Assembly (NCBI RefSeq): GCF_000455365.1
Contig: NZ_HG315684.1
Location: 700,859-764,858, forward strand
Reading direction: 5' to 3'
Source: Halopiger djelfimassiliensis
GTDB lineage: Archaea; Halobacteriota; Halobacteria; Halobacteriales; Natrialbaceae
DNA: 64,000 nt
This document shows positions 51,811 to 60,803 of the stretch, piece after piece (position 1 is the stretch's first letter; the number at the start of each line of letters is the position of its first letter). Made by a program: the position numbers and the translations under genes. The notes beneath the pieces were generated by a model that was given only the letters and a program-made list of their open reading frames with translations, was not told where the DNA came from and searched no databases.

Positions 51811-52248
51811 ATGAAGGATCGCGCTACCCTTCCGCGACGGGCCGTGTTAGCGGCTGTTGGCACGAGTGCCGTCGCCGTGAATCCGGTACTGGCAGCACGG
51901 GACACCCAGCAACCGCTTCGGCCGGAGTGGACGCTCGAGAACGGCGTCGCGATCGTCCTGCAGGACTGTTCGAACGTTCAGATCACGGGTAATTCGCTCG
52001 AGGCGGAATTCGTCTCCGTGTTCGTCGGCTACTACGATGATAACGGCCGCTGGTGGGACGACGTGCTCGATCTGGACGCGGACCTTCCCATGACCGTGGA
52101 CGCCGCCGCAATGGTCGGGGAAAGCGCCGCCAGCGACGTGGTTATCGGCGGCGTCGATGTCCACGGCGCGAATGGACAGCTGGCGACGCTGAGCACGCCC
52201 GATCGGTGGAACTGCTACGATCGCGTCGAGGAACCGGCCCGAGAGTGA
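51811..52248 (+). CDS. Tat-exported small hypothetical protein
   Basis: 145 residues. LPRRAVLAAVGTSAVAVNPV is a signal with twin arginines near the start. The mature part is acidic and contains IVLQDCSNVQITGNSLEAEF, VFVGYYDDNGRWWDDVLDLD and a Gly-rich GGVDVHGANGQLA, resembling a beta-helix or jelly-roll fragment. Two cysteines could form a disulfide. No named family. It lies in a gene-poor region beside the epimerase remnant. Confidence 0.6.
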   Translation: MKDRATLPRRAVLAAVGTSAVAVNPVLAARDTQQPLRPEWTLENGVAIVLQDCSNVQITGNSLEAEFVSVFVGYYDDNGRWWDDVLDLDADLPMTVDAAAMVGESAASDVVIGGVDVHGANGQLATLSTPDRWNCYDRVEEPARE

Positions 52249-52382
52249 CATCACGAGGGGATTGCGGTCGCGGTACCGCCGTCCTCGAGCGTTCCATCGG
52301 CAGTAGCTGTCCCCCACGATCGACGGCCTCGGGTTGGTCGCGCCGATCGGGGCCGCGTTCGGTTCGACGACTCGGCGACGAG

Positions 52383-52598
52383 CTACCGGTAGATGTTCCG
52401 ATACCGCTCGCTGAACTCCCGGAGCGCCAGTCTGGCCTTGCGCCGCGAGGAAAACCCGAACCCGATCGCCGGACAGGAGTCCGTCGAACACTCCCAGCGG
52501 AACGTTTCCGAACTGGGATCCCTCGTAACCGGTGCGTCCGCACTACAGCGGGGACACGTCCAGCCCCACCGCATGTCGCCAGCGTAGTCCCGAGCCAT
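52383..52598 (-). CDS. Small zinc-finger-like protein (71 residues)
   Basis: From MARDYAGDMRWGWTCPRCSA. Cys pairs CPRC and CSTDSC could hold zinc. The C-terminus is Arg-rich (RRKARLALREFSERYRNIYR), suggesting nucleic-acid contact. No function known. The ATG at 52598 was preferred over a start five codons upstream. Confidence 0.6.
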   Translation of the reverse strand: MARDYAGDMRWGWTCPRCSADAPVTRDPSSETFRWECSTDSCPAIGFGFSSRRKARLALREFSERYRNIYR

Positions 52599-52739
52599 AC
52601 CGTCAGATCCCAAGGGTTCGGCCCGGAAAACCGACCGACTTCACCGGTTCGGGTTTTAGGTTGGGGCCGTTACAGTCCGACCCCCCGATCGCGACGATCG
52701 GGGGCAGACGGACAACGGAAACTGGTCCAGTACCGTCGT

Positions 52740-52949
52740 CTAGCCTTCTTCCGTCCCGTCCGCTCCACCGGATTCGTCGGCAGTACCGTCGCCGTCCTCG
52801 ACCTCGATTTCCGCTTCGACTTCGATCGTGACGCCGTTGGCGTCGAGTTGTCCCTCGACTTCGCGTCGGTCCTCGACCTCGAGTTCGAGTTCGTCGGTAT
52901 CCACTTCGACTTCGATTTCCAGGTCGACGGTGACGTCGGATGCGTCCAT
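52740..52949 (-). CDS. Small acidic beta-rich hypothetical protein
   Basis: 69 residues from MDASDVTVDLEIEVEVDTDE; an ATG nine codons upstream is also possible. Strict alternation of Glu/Asp with Val/Leu/Ile over nearly the whole length indicates an amphipathic beta sheet with one acidic face. The tail is DGTADESGGADGTEEG. Low complexity makes homology hard to judge. In-frame composition suggests coding, but confidence is moderate. Confidence 0.5.
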   Translation of the reverse strand: MDASDVTVDLEIEVEVDTDELELEVEDRREVEGQLDANGVTIEVEAEIEVEDGDGTADESGGADGTEEG

Positions 52950-53036
52950 ATTCGTCCTTGGGCCGGCGTCCCCCATAGTGGTATCGCGTGAGTTCCGGTT
53001 TCGAAAACGGTCGAGCGCTCGACGCAGGCGGTCCCG

Positions 53037-53675
53037 ATGCCGATGGATTCTCAGGTCGGACCGTTTCGCCACGAATCGAAAGCGGGAGACTGCTCGCCGT
53101 CCACCAAGCCCATAAAGCCCGAACTCGAACAGGGGAACGGCTATCCGCTCATCGACGCCACACCCGACCAGATGCAACTCGAGCAGCCTTCCCAGGAACC
53201 CACTTGGAGTGGGACGGTTCCCACTGCGTTCGATGCACGGGTTCTCGGTCTGGTCGTCGTAACGGCGGGGCTTGCAGCGTCGATGAACCTTCCGTACGGT
53301 GGCGTGTCGCTGGGACTCGCTGCATTCGTCCTCCTTTCGGGTGGCGGGATCGTGGCCCACCTGCTGGGCGAACGGCAACTGCGTCGAATCACCGACGGAC
53401 TCGTCGAACGGTGGGCAGACGCCGGCGGGCGGATCGAGGACGTTTCCCGGTCGGCCAACGGCATGCGGACGGAATGGACGGTGACAACGCCGAAAGGGAC
53501 TGTCACTATCGGCGGGCTTGCGCTGATCCCGATCGCCCGGGTGTCGATCGAGTGGCGAGGCGTCGCCGACACGATGGCCGCAAACGAGGCGGAGTCGGAC
53601 CTCGATCCGCTCGCGGAGAGCCTGTACGCGGAAATCTTCGAGACCGGATCGAGACCGGAGCCGCTCAATCGGTAG
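53037..53675 (+). CDS. Hypothetical membrane protein
   Basis: 212 residues. A polar N-terminal 65 residues precede two spans: ARVLGLVVVTAGLAASMNLP and VSLGLAAFVLLSGGGIVAHL. A cytoplasmic domain follows (ERQLRRITDGLVERWADAGG, TEWTVTTPKGTVTIGGLALI). The last 11 bases overlap the convergent gene's 3' end. No family recognised. The N-terminal start is uncertain, since the first 60 residues look less protein-like than the rest. Confidence 0.6.
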   Translation: MPMDSQVGPFRHESKAGDCSPSTKPIKPELEQGNGYPLIDATPDQMQLEQPSQEPTWSGTVPTAFDARVLGLVVVTAGLAASMNLPYGGVSLGLAAFVLLSGGGIVAHLLGERQLRRITDGLVERWADAGGRIEDVSRSANGMRTEWTVTTPKGTVTIGGLALIPIARVSIEWRGVADTMAANEAESDLDPLAESLYAEIFETGSRPEPLNR

Positions 53676-54084
53676 TGCCGACGAGCCCGCACGCGATCGC
53701 GTCCGGATCGACGATCTCTTCGCCGTCGACCGCATCCGGAGCCAGCAGGAGAATCGTATCGTCCGGCATCTCGTCCTCGACCTGTATCGGCCGACCGAGT
53801 TCGTCCGCGAGGTCGTCGCTTTCGTCGAGATCGAACTCCTGCTCGCGGAGCCGTTCGGCGTTGGTCCGCGAGAGGACGAAGACGAGATCGCCCGGATGGG
53901 AAGCCCCGCTTTCCGCAGTCTCGAGCAGTTCCGAGAGCGTCTCGGAGCTGACGTCCTCGAACGACCGGATCGTCACCCGCTCGGTGTCCGAGCCCGGAGC
54001 CCGCTGGGATTGGGTGCGAACGCGTGCGGACAGTTCCTCGAAGTCGGTCGTCGCGTCGATCGGCGTGTCGCTACTCGAGCCCAT
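53665..54084 (-). CDS. Acidic hypothetical protein (139 residues)
   Basis: MGSSSDTPIDATTDFEELSA at the start. The central part ERVTIRSFEDVSSETLSELL, then DLVFVLSRTNAERLREQEFD, and DDTILLLAPDAVDGEEIVDP suggests an alpha/beta soluble protein. No transmembrane span. It precedes nothing on its strand and follows the YgfZ-type gene by about 70 bases. Function unknown. Confidence 0.65.
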   Translation of the reverse strand: MGSSSDTPIDATTDFEELSARVRTQSQRAPGSDTERVTIRSFEDVSSETLSELLETAESGASHPGDLVFVLSRTNAERLREQEFDLDESDDLADELGRPIQVEDEMPDDTILLLAPDAVDGEEIVDPDAIACGLVGTTD

Positions 54085-54152
54085 ACGGGGACTCCACCGT
54101 CGCCGGCCTTGACGTTGGGGCCGGCCAGTTCCGGCGGGGCGAGCCGTCGACG

Positions 54153-55268
54153 TTACTGATACGCCGGCAGTCGGTCCGACCGGTCCGAGCCGTCGACGAA
54201 GGGCAATTCGGTACGGGTTGCAGGGGTTTCCTCGCCGCCGACGCGAACCGTCACCGCGTCGCTCTCGAGGTCGAACTCGACGATCGCGAGCGCGATGACG
54301 TCCTCGAGCATCGGGCTTTCGTCGGCGCGGGTGATCTCGCCGACGGAGGCGTCGCCGTCGAAGACGGCGGCACCCGGTTCGGGAACCGCCGCTTCGCTCC
54401 CGGCGTCGCCCGGTTCGGGCTCGAGCGTCAACCCCACGAGCTTCCGGCTCGGCTGGCCGCGGTTTTCCACGCGGGAGACGACCTCCTGGCCGACGTAACA
54501 GCCCTTCTCGAAGTCGAGTGCGTTTCGCAGCCCGAGGACGTTCGGGATCGTCCCCGCGAGTTCGGTCCCGAAAAGCGGCGAGCCGGCCTCGAGCGTGAGG
54601 GTATCCCAGGTCCGATAGCCGAAGGGTGCAGCGTTCATCCCCTGCGTGAGAAGCGTATCGTAGACGGCCTCGGCATCGTCGGCGGCACAGACGACCTCGA
54701 AACTCTCCTCCCCGGTGAGCGCGTCGGTGCGGATGACGGTCACGCCCTCGTCGCCCATCGTCCCCCGGACGAACGAGTAGCACTCGTCGGGCGACGCGGC
54801 CCCGTTGAGGACGCTCGCGACTTTCTCCGTCGCCTGCGGGCCGTGAACGCCGAAGATCGCGTACTCGTCGGTGGCCACCCTGATCTCGACGTCCTGAATG
54901 AACACCTTCTCGGACCACTCCTCGGCCAGCGGCCGGGCTTCCGTCGGCGGCACGAAGAGCAACAATCGCTCGCCCGCGTTGTAGATGTAGAGTTCGACCT
55001 CGATGCCGCCCTGTGGATCGAGGACGAGCGCGTAACAGCCCTGTCCGTCCGTTTGCGGGACGCGGTTCGAGACGACGTTATCCACGTACTCGAGGCGGTC
55101 GTCTCCCTCGACGACGATCACGCCGTAGGCCGACTCGAGCAGGCCGACGCCGTTGCGCACCGCGCGGTGGGTTCGCTCCGGTCGCCCGAAGTGTTCGACG
55201 ATCGTCCGCCCGTCGCGCTCGCCGAACGTGGCTCCGTGGTCCTCGTGCGTAGACTCGATGACACTCAT
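54153..55268 (-). CDS. YgfZ/GcvT-like folate-binding protein
   Basis: 371 residues. The family signature KGCYVGQEVVSRVENRGQPS is near residue 260. The N-terminal folate-binding domain includes VIVVEGDDRLEYVDNVVSNR, and LVLDPQGGIEVELYIYNAGE; YAIFGVHGPQA is a typical phrase. YgfZ/IBA57 proteins use folate to help build or repair certain Fe-S clusters; GcvT, the glycine-cleavage T protein, shares the fold but lacks the KGCYxGQE box. The motif therefore supports YgfZ. Automated annotation often names it aminomethyltransferase. Confidence 0.88.
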   Translation of the reverse strand: MSVIESTHEDHGATFGERDGRTIVEHFGRPERTHRAVRNGVGLLESAYGVIVVEGDDRLEYVDNVVSNRVPQTDGQGCYALVLDPQGGIEVELYIYNAGERLLLFVPPTEARPLAEEWSEKVFIQDVEIRVATDEYAIFGVHGPQATEKVASVLNGAASPDECYSFVRGTMGDEGVTVIRTDALTGEESFEVVCAADDAEAVYDTLLTQGMNAAPFGYRTWDTLTLEAGSPLFGTELAGTIPNVLGLRNALDFEKGCYVGQEVVSRVENRGQPSRKLVGLTLEPEPGDAGSEAAVPEPGAAVFDGDASVGEITRADESPMLEDVIALAIVEFDLESDAVTVRVGGEETPATRTELPFVDGSDRSDRLPAYQ

Positions 55269-55310
55269 CCTGCGTACTCCCAGGGGCCTGAGCGTATCAG
55301 GCGTTTCGAT

Positions 55311-55610
55311 TCAAAAAGGAATCCGATCGCGAAGCCAGTCCCCGATCGATTGGTTCTCGTCCGCGTCGGTCGGTTCGTCGGGAACCACGCGGTCGTCGGG
55401 CTTGATAACGGTTCCATCCCCGTGAGATTCGACGACGATCAGCCCGTCCGCTTTCAGCGTCGAGAGGGCCTCTTCGAGGTCGTCGATCTCGGCCTCGACG
55501 GCCGCCCGAAGTTCGAAGACGGTCATCCCGTCTTCGGCACGATCGACGAGTGCATCGAGTACCGCCACCTGCGTCCGCTCCCGGTTTCGGTACTCCTGCT
55601 TTGCTCTCAT
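55311..55610 (-). CDS. Winged-helix-like protein (DUF6432-like)
   Basis: 99 residues from the ATG at 55610. MRAKQEYRNRERTQVAVLDA, then MTVFELRAAVEAEIDDLEEA, LSTLKADGLIVVESHGDGTV gives a helix-helix-helix-wing pattern. It matches my memory of the haloarchaeal DUF6432 family, probably DNA binding. It lies 42 bases upstream of the YgfZ-type gene on the same strand, so they may be cotranscribed. Confidence 0.75.
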   Translation of the reverse strand: MRAKQEYRNRERTQVAVLDALVDRAEDGMTVFELRAAVEAEIDDLEEALSTLKADGLIVVESHGDGTVIKPDDRVVPDEPTDADENQSIGDWLRDRIPF

Positions 55611-55759
55611 CCGTCTTGCTATTCGACGACCCGGGATTTGACGTTTGCCGTTCACCTCCGTCCGATCGATGCGACCACGCTCTCCCGAACGGGACGTGAC
55701 ACGCATCGAGAGGGTTCAGGCGGTACGTTTTTTATGGCCTGGGTCGGTACGGTGGGACA

Positions 55760-56704
55760 ATGGTCCTGCGATGTTCGCTGCTCGGGCACGACTACGGCGA
55801 GGCCGAAGTCGAACGCGAGCGCGAAGAACGGGGCAGTGAGGTCGTCGTAACCGTCCAGGAGTACGAGGAGTGTTCCCGCTGTGGCGAACGAAACATCATC
55901 AGCGAGAACACCGAAGTGACGAGTATCTCCGCGGAGACGAACGCTCCATCGCCCCCCGACGAACCGATGTCCGATGCCCAGCCCGACCCCGAGACCGCCG
56001 ACTCGAGTTCCGACCGAAACGAGGAGTCCGGCGGTCCCGACGACGAGAGCGAGGACGATGCCGAGTTCATCGACGCCGCGGAGCCCGAGAGTCCCGCCAC
56101 GGCCGACGCCGAGGGCGACCCCGAGTCGTCGATCGATGACGGGATCGAGGTTCCCACGGACGAAAACGGCGATCCGGTCACCGACGACGGCGAGATCCTC
56201 GACGACGACGGGGACGATCCGGCGACCGACCGCGACCGCGATCGCGGCGAGTGGCCGGAGTCCGAGGACGTCGGCCCGCCGGTTGGAGCGTCGAACGACC
56301 CCGAAGAGTGGCCGGAGACGGATCGGGACGACGACCTCAGCGTCGACGGCGAACCGGTAGACGACGATGCGGTCGTCCTCGAGCACGACGCACCGACCGG
56401 AACCCGTGCCGTCGACGAAACCGTCGATATGGACGCCGTTGCGGCCGAAGCGGCCACTCGCGGGGCGTCCGACGACGCCGACCGCGAGTCGGGATCCGCA
56501 GGCGACTCCGGAACCGGAATCGAGCGAGCCGGTGCCGCGCCGACGCCGGGCGAAGAGGCCACCGGCCCGTCCGACGACAGCCCAACCGAGTTCTACTGTC
56601 CGCGCTGTGAGTACGTCGCGGCGGGCGATCGCGGCTCGCTGCGGGCCGGGGACATCTGTCCCGACTGCCGGAAAGGGTATCTCGGCGAACGGCCGCTCCA
56701 GTAA
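55760..56704 (+). CDS. Zinc-ribbon protein with long acidic linker (DUF7093-like)
   Basis: 314 residues. The N-terminus (about 1-50) has MVLRCSLLGHDYGEAEVERE and YEECSRCGERNIISENTEVT. The C-terminus (about 285-314) has FYCPRCEYVAAGDRGSLRAG and CPDCRKGYLGERPL. In between lie about 230 residues of Asp/Glu-rich, low-complexity sequence with only short hydrophobic breaks. Two zinc modules held apart by a highly acidic, probably disordered tether suggest a binding hub or DNA mimic. The name is from memory; function is unknown. Confidence 0.75.
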   Translation: MVLRCSLLGHDYGEAEVEREREERGSEVVVTVQEYEECSRCGERNIISENTEVTSISAETNAPSPPDEPMSDAQPDPETADSSSDRNEESGGPDDESEDDAEFIDAAEPESPATADAEGDPESSIDDGIEVPTDENGDPVTDDGEILDDDGDDPATDRDRDRGEWPESEDVGPPVGASNDPEEWPETDRDDDLSVDGEPVDDDAVVLEHDAPTGTRAVDETVDMDAVAAEAATRGASDDADRESGSAGDSGTGIERAGAAPTPGEEATGPSDDSPTEFYCPRCEYVAAGDRGSLRAGDICPDCRKGYLGERPLQ

Positions 56705-56987
56705 CTTCCTTCGAGAGGATCTTTGTAGCCGGTTCTGGCTCTCGGATACCGTGTTCGACGACCGATCGATCCCCCATCTCGGAACCGACTTCTCGCTGGT
56801 CCCGAAGCAAGTATCCACACGGGAGTCAATCGACCGAACCGGCGGTAGTCGGCATCGGTTACGTCGGTCGGTGATACGCCGCCAGCCGGGCTCGACGCCG
56901 CGATAACGTCACGCTCGAGTGACGTGTTGTGCGCGAACAACGTCGGCTATGAAAAGAGGTAAACACTCCGCCGTGTATCTCCAATCC

Positions 56988-57371
56988 ATGAAAGAGTACA
57001 AGATGCGTCGCGGCGAGTATCTCGAGGAGCGAATCCCCGATATGGAGTCGACGGTCGAGGACTACTTCGGGCCGATCACCGGCACCGAGGAGTACAAGGG
57101 AAGCGACCTCTACCTCATCGAGGAGCCCGACAACCCGGTCTTCGAGAAGATCGTCGTCGGGGCCATCGAGTACTCCGGCAAGAAGGACAAACTCGGCGTC
57201 GAGTTCCACGAACGCGATCCGACCGAACTCGGCCCGGACGAGCTCGAGGCCGCGAGCGAAGCCGTCGACGCGAAAAACGACTTCCTGCTCGAGGCGACCG
57301 GTCGGGACGCCAAGGCACGCCGTGACTCGATGAAACGCGCCGTCGAGGACGATCCGGATCACGAGTTCTGA
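56988..57371 (+). CDS. DUF5611-like conserved haloarchaeal protein
   Basis: 127 residues from the ATG at 56988. MKEYKMRRGEYLEERIPDME, then YFGPITGTEEYKGSDLYLIE, KIVVGAIEYSGKKDKLGVEF, and a helical C-terminus. Matches a haloarchaeal family I recall as DUF5611; role unknown. An in-frame ATG 13 codons upstream (56949) is possible, but relatives begin at MKEYKMRRG. Confidence 0.8.
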   Translation: MKEYKMRRGEYLEERIPDMESTVEDYFGPITGTEEYKGSDLYLIEEPDNPVFEKIVVGAIEYSGKKDKLGVEFHERDPTELGPDELEAASEAVDAKNDFLLEATGRDAKARRDSMKRAVEDDPDHEF

Positions 57372-57564
57372 GGCCGTTGTACCGCGTTCGGTTCGCGCCG
57401 TCACAGCGTCGCTGCCACGCGACGCGTCGGTCGGTACTCGACCGACACACGCCGTCTCGCTTCGCACACAGTGTTGTCGACCAGCCCTCGGTCCGTGGCT
57501 GCTCGAGACGCGCCGGGCCGGCTTCGAAACGGCTATTGGGACCACCACGTATCTCTCGAGTGAA

Positions 57565-57753
57565 ATGGAGCTTTCGGCGTTTCTCTTCGCGACGGCCTGC
57601 GCTCACGTCGGCTTTGCCCTGTTCGTCACCGGTCACGGACGCGTGACCGGCCGCGAGCCGGGGAACTGGCCGTACATTACCCTCGCGCTTGGGCTTGCGG
57701 GACTCGCCGGTTATTTCTTCTACGACGAGACGGCCGATCCGGGCCGGCACTGA
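57565..57753 (+). CDS. Small membrane protein (62 residues)
   Basis: MELSAFLFATACAHVGFALF and WPYITLALGLAGLAGYFFYD are two hydrophobic segments around a basic loop (TGHGRVTGREPGN). It ends three bases from the convergent symporter gene. Found in many haloarchaea as I recall; function unknown. Confidence 0.7.
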   Translation: MELSAFLFATACAHVGFALFVTGHGRVTGREPGNWPYITLALGLAGLAGYFFYDETADPGRH

Positions 57754-57755
57754 GG

Positions 57756-59087
57756 TCAATCCCCGGTCGTGACGCGTTCCTCGCCACCCGTCGCTGCGTT
57801 CGGCCCGTCGGCCCAGACGCCGCCGGAAAGGTCGATCGCGCCGGTCCACTTGCCGACGACGGAGGCGACGGCGAGGTCGCCGGTGACGTTGTTCGTCGTC
57901 GCGATCCGGCCGAGGATCGGATCGACACCGGCGACGAAGCCGACGATCTCGAGGGGCAACCCGAGCGCGTTCAGGATGACGGTGAGCATGATCAGGCCGG
58001 CCCCGGGGACGCCGGCGGTGCCGATGCTGATCAGGATCACGGTCGCGAGGACGACGACCTGATCGGCCAGCCCGAGCGAGACGCCGACCAGATTAGCGGC
58101 AAACACTGCCGTTACGGCCTGTCTGATCGCCGCGCCGTCCATGTTGATCGTCGCTCCGAGCGGCAACCCGAATCCGTAGACCGACTCGTCGATCCGGAGG
58201 TTCTCCTCGGCGTTGGCGATCGTCACCGGCAGCGTGCCGCTCGAGGAACGGATCGTAAACGCCGTCACCATGGCGTCTTTCGCGCCGCTGAGGAACGAAA
58301 CCGGCGACTGTCCGAGCACTCCGACGGTAAACACCCCGAGGTAGGTGACGGTCATGTGGATCACGATCCCGACGGCGATGACGGCGACGAGCGCGCCCAG
58401 TTGCACGATCGCGCCGAGTCCTTCGGTTCCGATCGAGGCGGCCATCAGGGCGAAGACGCCGATCACGCCGTACTCCATGACCCCCCAGACGATCTTGAAC
58501 AGCGCTTCGGTCCCGGCCTCGACGAACGCGAAGAAGCCGTCGATCGCGCGTTCGATCGACTCGTCGGGCGTCGAGTCCCGAACCATCGTCAGCGCCAGTC
58601 CGAAGACGATGACGGCGAAGATAATCGACAGGATTTCACCCTCGACCATCGCCGCAAACGGGTTCTCCGGGACGATGCCGAGCACGACGTCGGCGACCGT
58701 CGGCGGGTCGGCCTGCTCGGCTTCGCCGCCGGTGAACTCGACCGCGGAGCCGGGATCGAACAGGTTCGCGACCGCCAGCCCGACCGCGGCCGCAACGGCC
58801 GTCGTCGCCGCGTAGAGAGCGACCGTCAGTCCCCCGACTTTCCCGAGCTTCGACGGGGTGAGCTTTCGGAGGCCGCCCAACAGCGTGAACACGATCAACG
58901 GAACGATCAGCATCTCGAGCAGCCTCAGGAACAGATCCCCGAGCGGGGAGAGAACGGCCGCTCGCTCGCCGAAAACCGCACCGACTGCGGTGCCAAACAG
59001 GAACGCGACCGCGATCCGATACACGATCGGAACGGAACGATACACCGCCCAGACAGCGCTGAAAACTGATTCGTTTTGCCGTGCCAT
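57756..59087 (-). CDS. DAACS-family dicarboxylate/amino acid:cation symporter
   Basis: 443 residues with about eight spans and two hairpins. Family motifs: LLEMLIVPLIVFTLLGGL near 60, HP1 TIRSSSGTLPVTIANAEENL (SSSGTLP), the NMDGAA motif in LPLGATINMDGAAIRQAVTA, and HP2-type TAGVPGAGLIMLTVILNALG, followed by DPILGRIATTNNVTGDLAVA. These define the GltPh-like sodium- or proton-coupled fold for glutamate, aspartate or other acids. It is not in an operon. The N-terminus has an MARQNES lead before the first helix. Confidence 0.92.
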   Translation of the reverse strand: MARQNESVFSAVWAVYRSVPIVYRIAVAFLFGTAVGAVFGERAAVLSPLGDLFLRLLEMLIVPLIVFTLLGGLRKLTPSKLGKVGGLTVALYAATTAVAAAVGLAVANLFDPGSAVEFTGGEAEQADPPTVADVVLGIVPENPFAAMVEGEILSIIFAVIVFGLALTMVRDSTPDESIERAIDGFFAFVEAGTEALFKIVWGVMEYGVIGVFALMAASIGTEGLGAIVQLGALVAVIAVGIVIHMTVTYLGVFTVGVLGQSPVSFLSGAKDAMVTAFTIRSSSGTLPVTIANAEENLRIDESVYGFGLPLGATINMDGAAIRQAVTAVFAANLVGVSLGLADQVVVLATVILISIGTAGVPGAGLIMLTVILNALGLPLEIVGFVAGVDPILGRIATTNNVTGDLAVASVVGKWTGAIDLSGGVWADGPNAATGGEERVTTGD

Positions 59088-59233
59088 CGACGGTCATTGG
59101 GACGAGACCCACCAGCACGTGTCGATTTCGGAGAGACTGTCCTCCTCCTGTGACGCTCGCCAAGCGGAAAATAGCTTACATATCTGCCCGGTCCTCGAGT
59201 GGCGACCCGCACGGACGATCCGGAGCCGACCGG

Positions 59234-60736
59234 TCAGGCCAGGAAGACGTGGCGCGGCCGGTCCTCGAGCACGTCACGGCCGAACTCGACGGCCTCCGAG
59301 AAGGCGTCGCTGCGGAAAAAGGCCATGGCGTCCTCGCGGGAGTCCCAGCGGCTGGCGATGAACATGTCGTTTTCGTCCTCGCGGTTGACAAGCAGGTCGG
59401 TCTTGCGGTGGCCGTCCATGTCCGCGAGCAGGTCGCCGGTGTCCTCGAAGACGCCGACGAAGTCGCCGCGGTGGTCGGGCTTGACGGTGTAGAACATCCC
59501 CATCGTTCCCCACGAGTCGCTCTCGTCGTCGCCGGCCTGTCGGACGATCCCCGGCAGGTCAGCGAGGAAGCCGGCGGCGGTGTTTGCGGCCCGCTCGGTC
59601 TCCCAGAGGCTGGCGACCGCCGTTTCGGCGTCGCCGCCGGCCGAGACGTCGCTTGGCTCGTAGACGGCCGTTTTCACGTGCGTATCGTAGTGGTCGAAGT
59701 TCGATCGCAATCCGTCGACCTCCTCGAAGAGGTCGGCGGGATCGGCCTCGGAGTAGAGAGCGACCGCGTGAACGTCCTCGCCGTGGGGCTGGCCGGCGTA
59801 GATGCCGCGTTCCTCGAGTTCGCTGCGGACGGCGTCACCCTCGTCGCCGCCGTGTCGGCCGCCGGAGTCGCCGTGTGAGTGCCCGTTCGAGTCGCCGCCG
59901 TGGGGGTGGCCCTCGCCGGCGTGTGGGTGACCGCTCGAGTCCGCCCCGGCCTGCGGGACGGGGTCGCCGGCGAGGTAGGCACCGAGCTGGGACGGCGGGA
60001 ACCGCCGGGCCGAGAGGAACCGGCCGAACTCGGCGAACCGTGAACTCGAGGGGTCGAAACGCATCTCGTAGAGCAGTTCCTTGACGTCGGTCGGGTCGTC
60101 GCCGAACAGCGTCACGCCCCACTCGAAATCGTCGAGGCCGATGCTGCCGGAGATGATCTGGGTGACCCGGCCCGCGTACCCCTTGCCGATCTCGCCGTGG
60201 TTGGCGAGGTAGTCGGCCCGCTCGTCGAAGGGCAGTTCGTACCAGTTGTGGTCCGGCCCGCGGCGCTTGCTCATCGGGTAGAAACTGACGAACTCGCTGT
60301 CGGGAATCTCGGGTTTGAGCCGCGACTCGATGTACCGCTCCAGCCCGGTGTCCTCGACTTCCGCGTCCTCGTCGAAGTAGTCCTGGGACATGTACCCCGA
60401 CACCTCGGTCACAGAGAGATACGAGTCGGCCCGTTCGGTGAACTCGGCCAGCGCCGTGTGTTCGAACCGCCGCTCGAGCGCATCGATGTCGGCCAGCGTG
60501 GGCCGCAGATGCAGGACCAGCAGATCGGCCTTGTGACCGAGGACCGAAAACGTCGCCGAGTCCCCCTCGTCGGCATCGTCGACGCGGGCTGCCGACTCGA
60601 GGTAGTCGATCCCCTCGTCGATCGCCCGTTCGCGACGACGATCGGGGGCATCACGCCAGGCATCCCAGTCGATCGTCCGGAAATCGTGCAGGACGTACCA
60701 ACCCTCTTCCGTCTGCGGTGGCTGCCGTCGTTCCAT
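59234..60736 (-). CDS. pitA: PitA: chlorite-dismutase/HemQ-like domain fused to antibiotic-biosynthesis-monooxygenase-like domain
   Basis: 500 residues. The N-terminal half (about 10-245) is a Cld/HemQ-type domain: TEEGWYVLHDFRTIDWDAWR, SVLGHKADLLVLHLRPTL, FVSFYPMSKRRGPDHNWYEL, RVTQIISGSIGLDDFEWGVT. A His-rich linker follows at about 265-295 (HPHAGEGHPHGGDSN and GHSHGDSGGRHGG). The second half is an ABM-like domain (GMFYTVKPDHRGDFVGVFED, FIASRWDSREDAMAFFRSDA). In Haloferax this fusion is called PitA. It may bind heme and act in heme synthesis or stress; catalysis is not proven. The His tract could buffer metals. Confidence 0.88.
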   Translation of the reverse strand: MERRQPPQTEEGWYVLHDFRTIDWDAWRDAPDRRRERAIDEGIDYLESAARVDDADEGDSATFSVLGHKADLLVLHLRPTLADIDALERRFEHTALAEFTERADSYLSVTEVSGYMSQDYFDEDAEVEDTGLERYIESRLKPEIPDSEFVSFYPMSKRRGPDHNWYELPFDERADYLANHGEIGKGYAGRVTQIISGSIGLDDFEWGVTLFGDDPTDVKELLYEMRFDPSSSRFAEFGRFLSARRFPPSQLGAYLAGDPVPQAGADSSGHPHAGEGHPHGGDSNGHSHGDSGGRHGGDEGDAVRSELEERGIYAGQPHGEDVHAVALYSEADPADLFEEVDGLRSNFDHYDTHVKTAVYEPSDVSAGGDAETAVASLWETERAANTAAGFLADLPGIVRQAGDDESDSWGTMGMFYTVKPDHRGDFVGVFEDTGDLLADMDGHRKTDLLVNREDENDMFIASRWDSREDAMAFFRSDAFSEAVEFGRDVLEDRPRHVFLA

Positions 60737-60803
60737 GGTCGCGGGTTAGGCCGGCACCGCCAAGAAGGACAGGGTTTCGCCCCACACGTCGCTGCATGCC
60801 CGC

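Noticed and set aside
54153..55268. Glycine cleavage T protein (GcvT)
   Set aside because: The KGCYxGQE box is the YgfZ signature and no other glycine-cleavage genes are adjacent.
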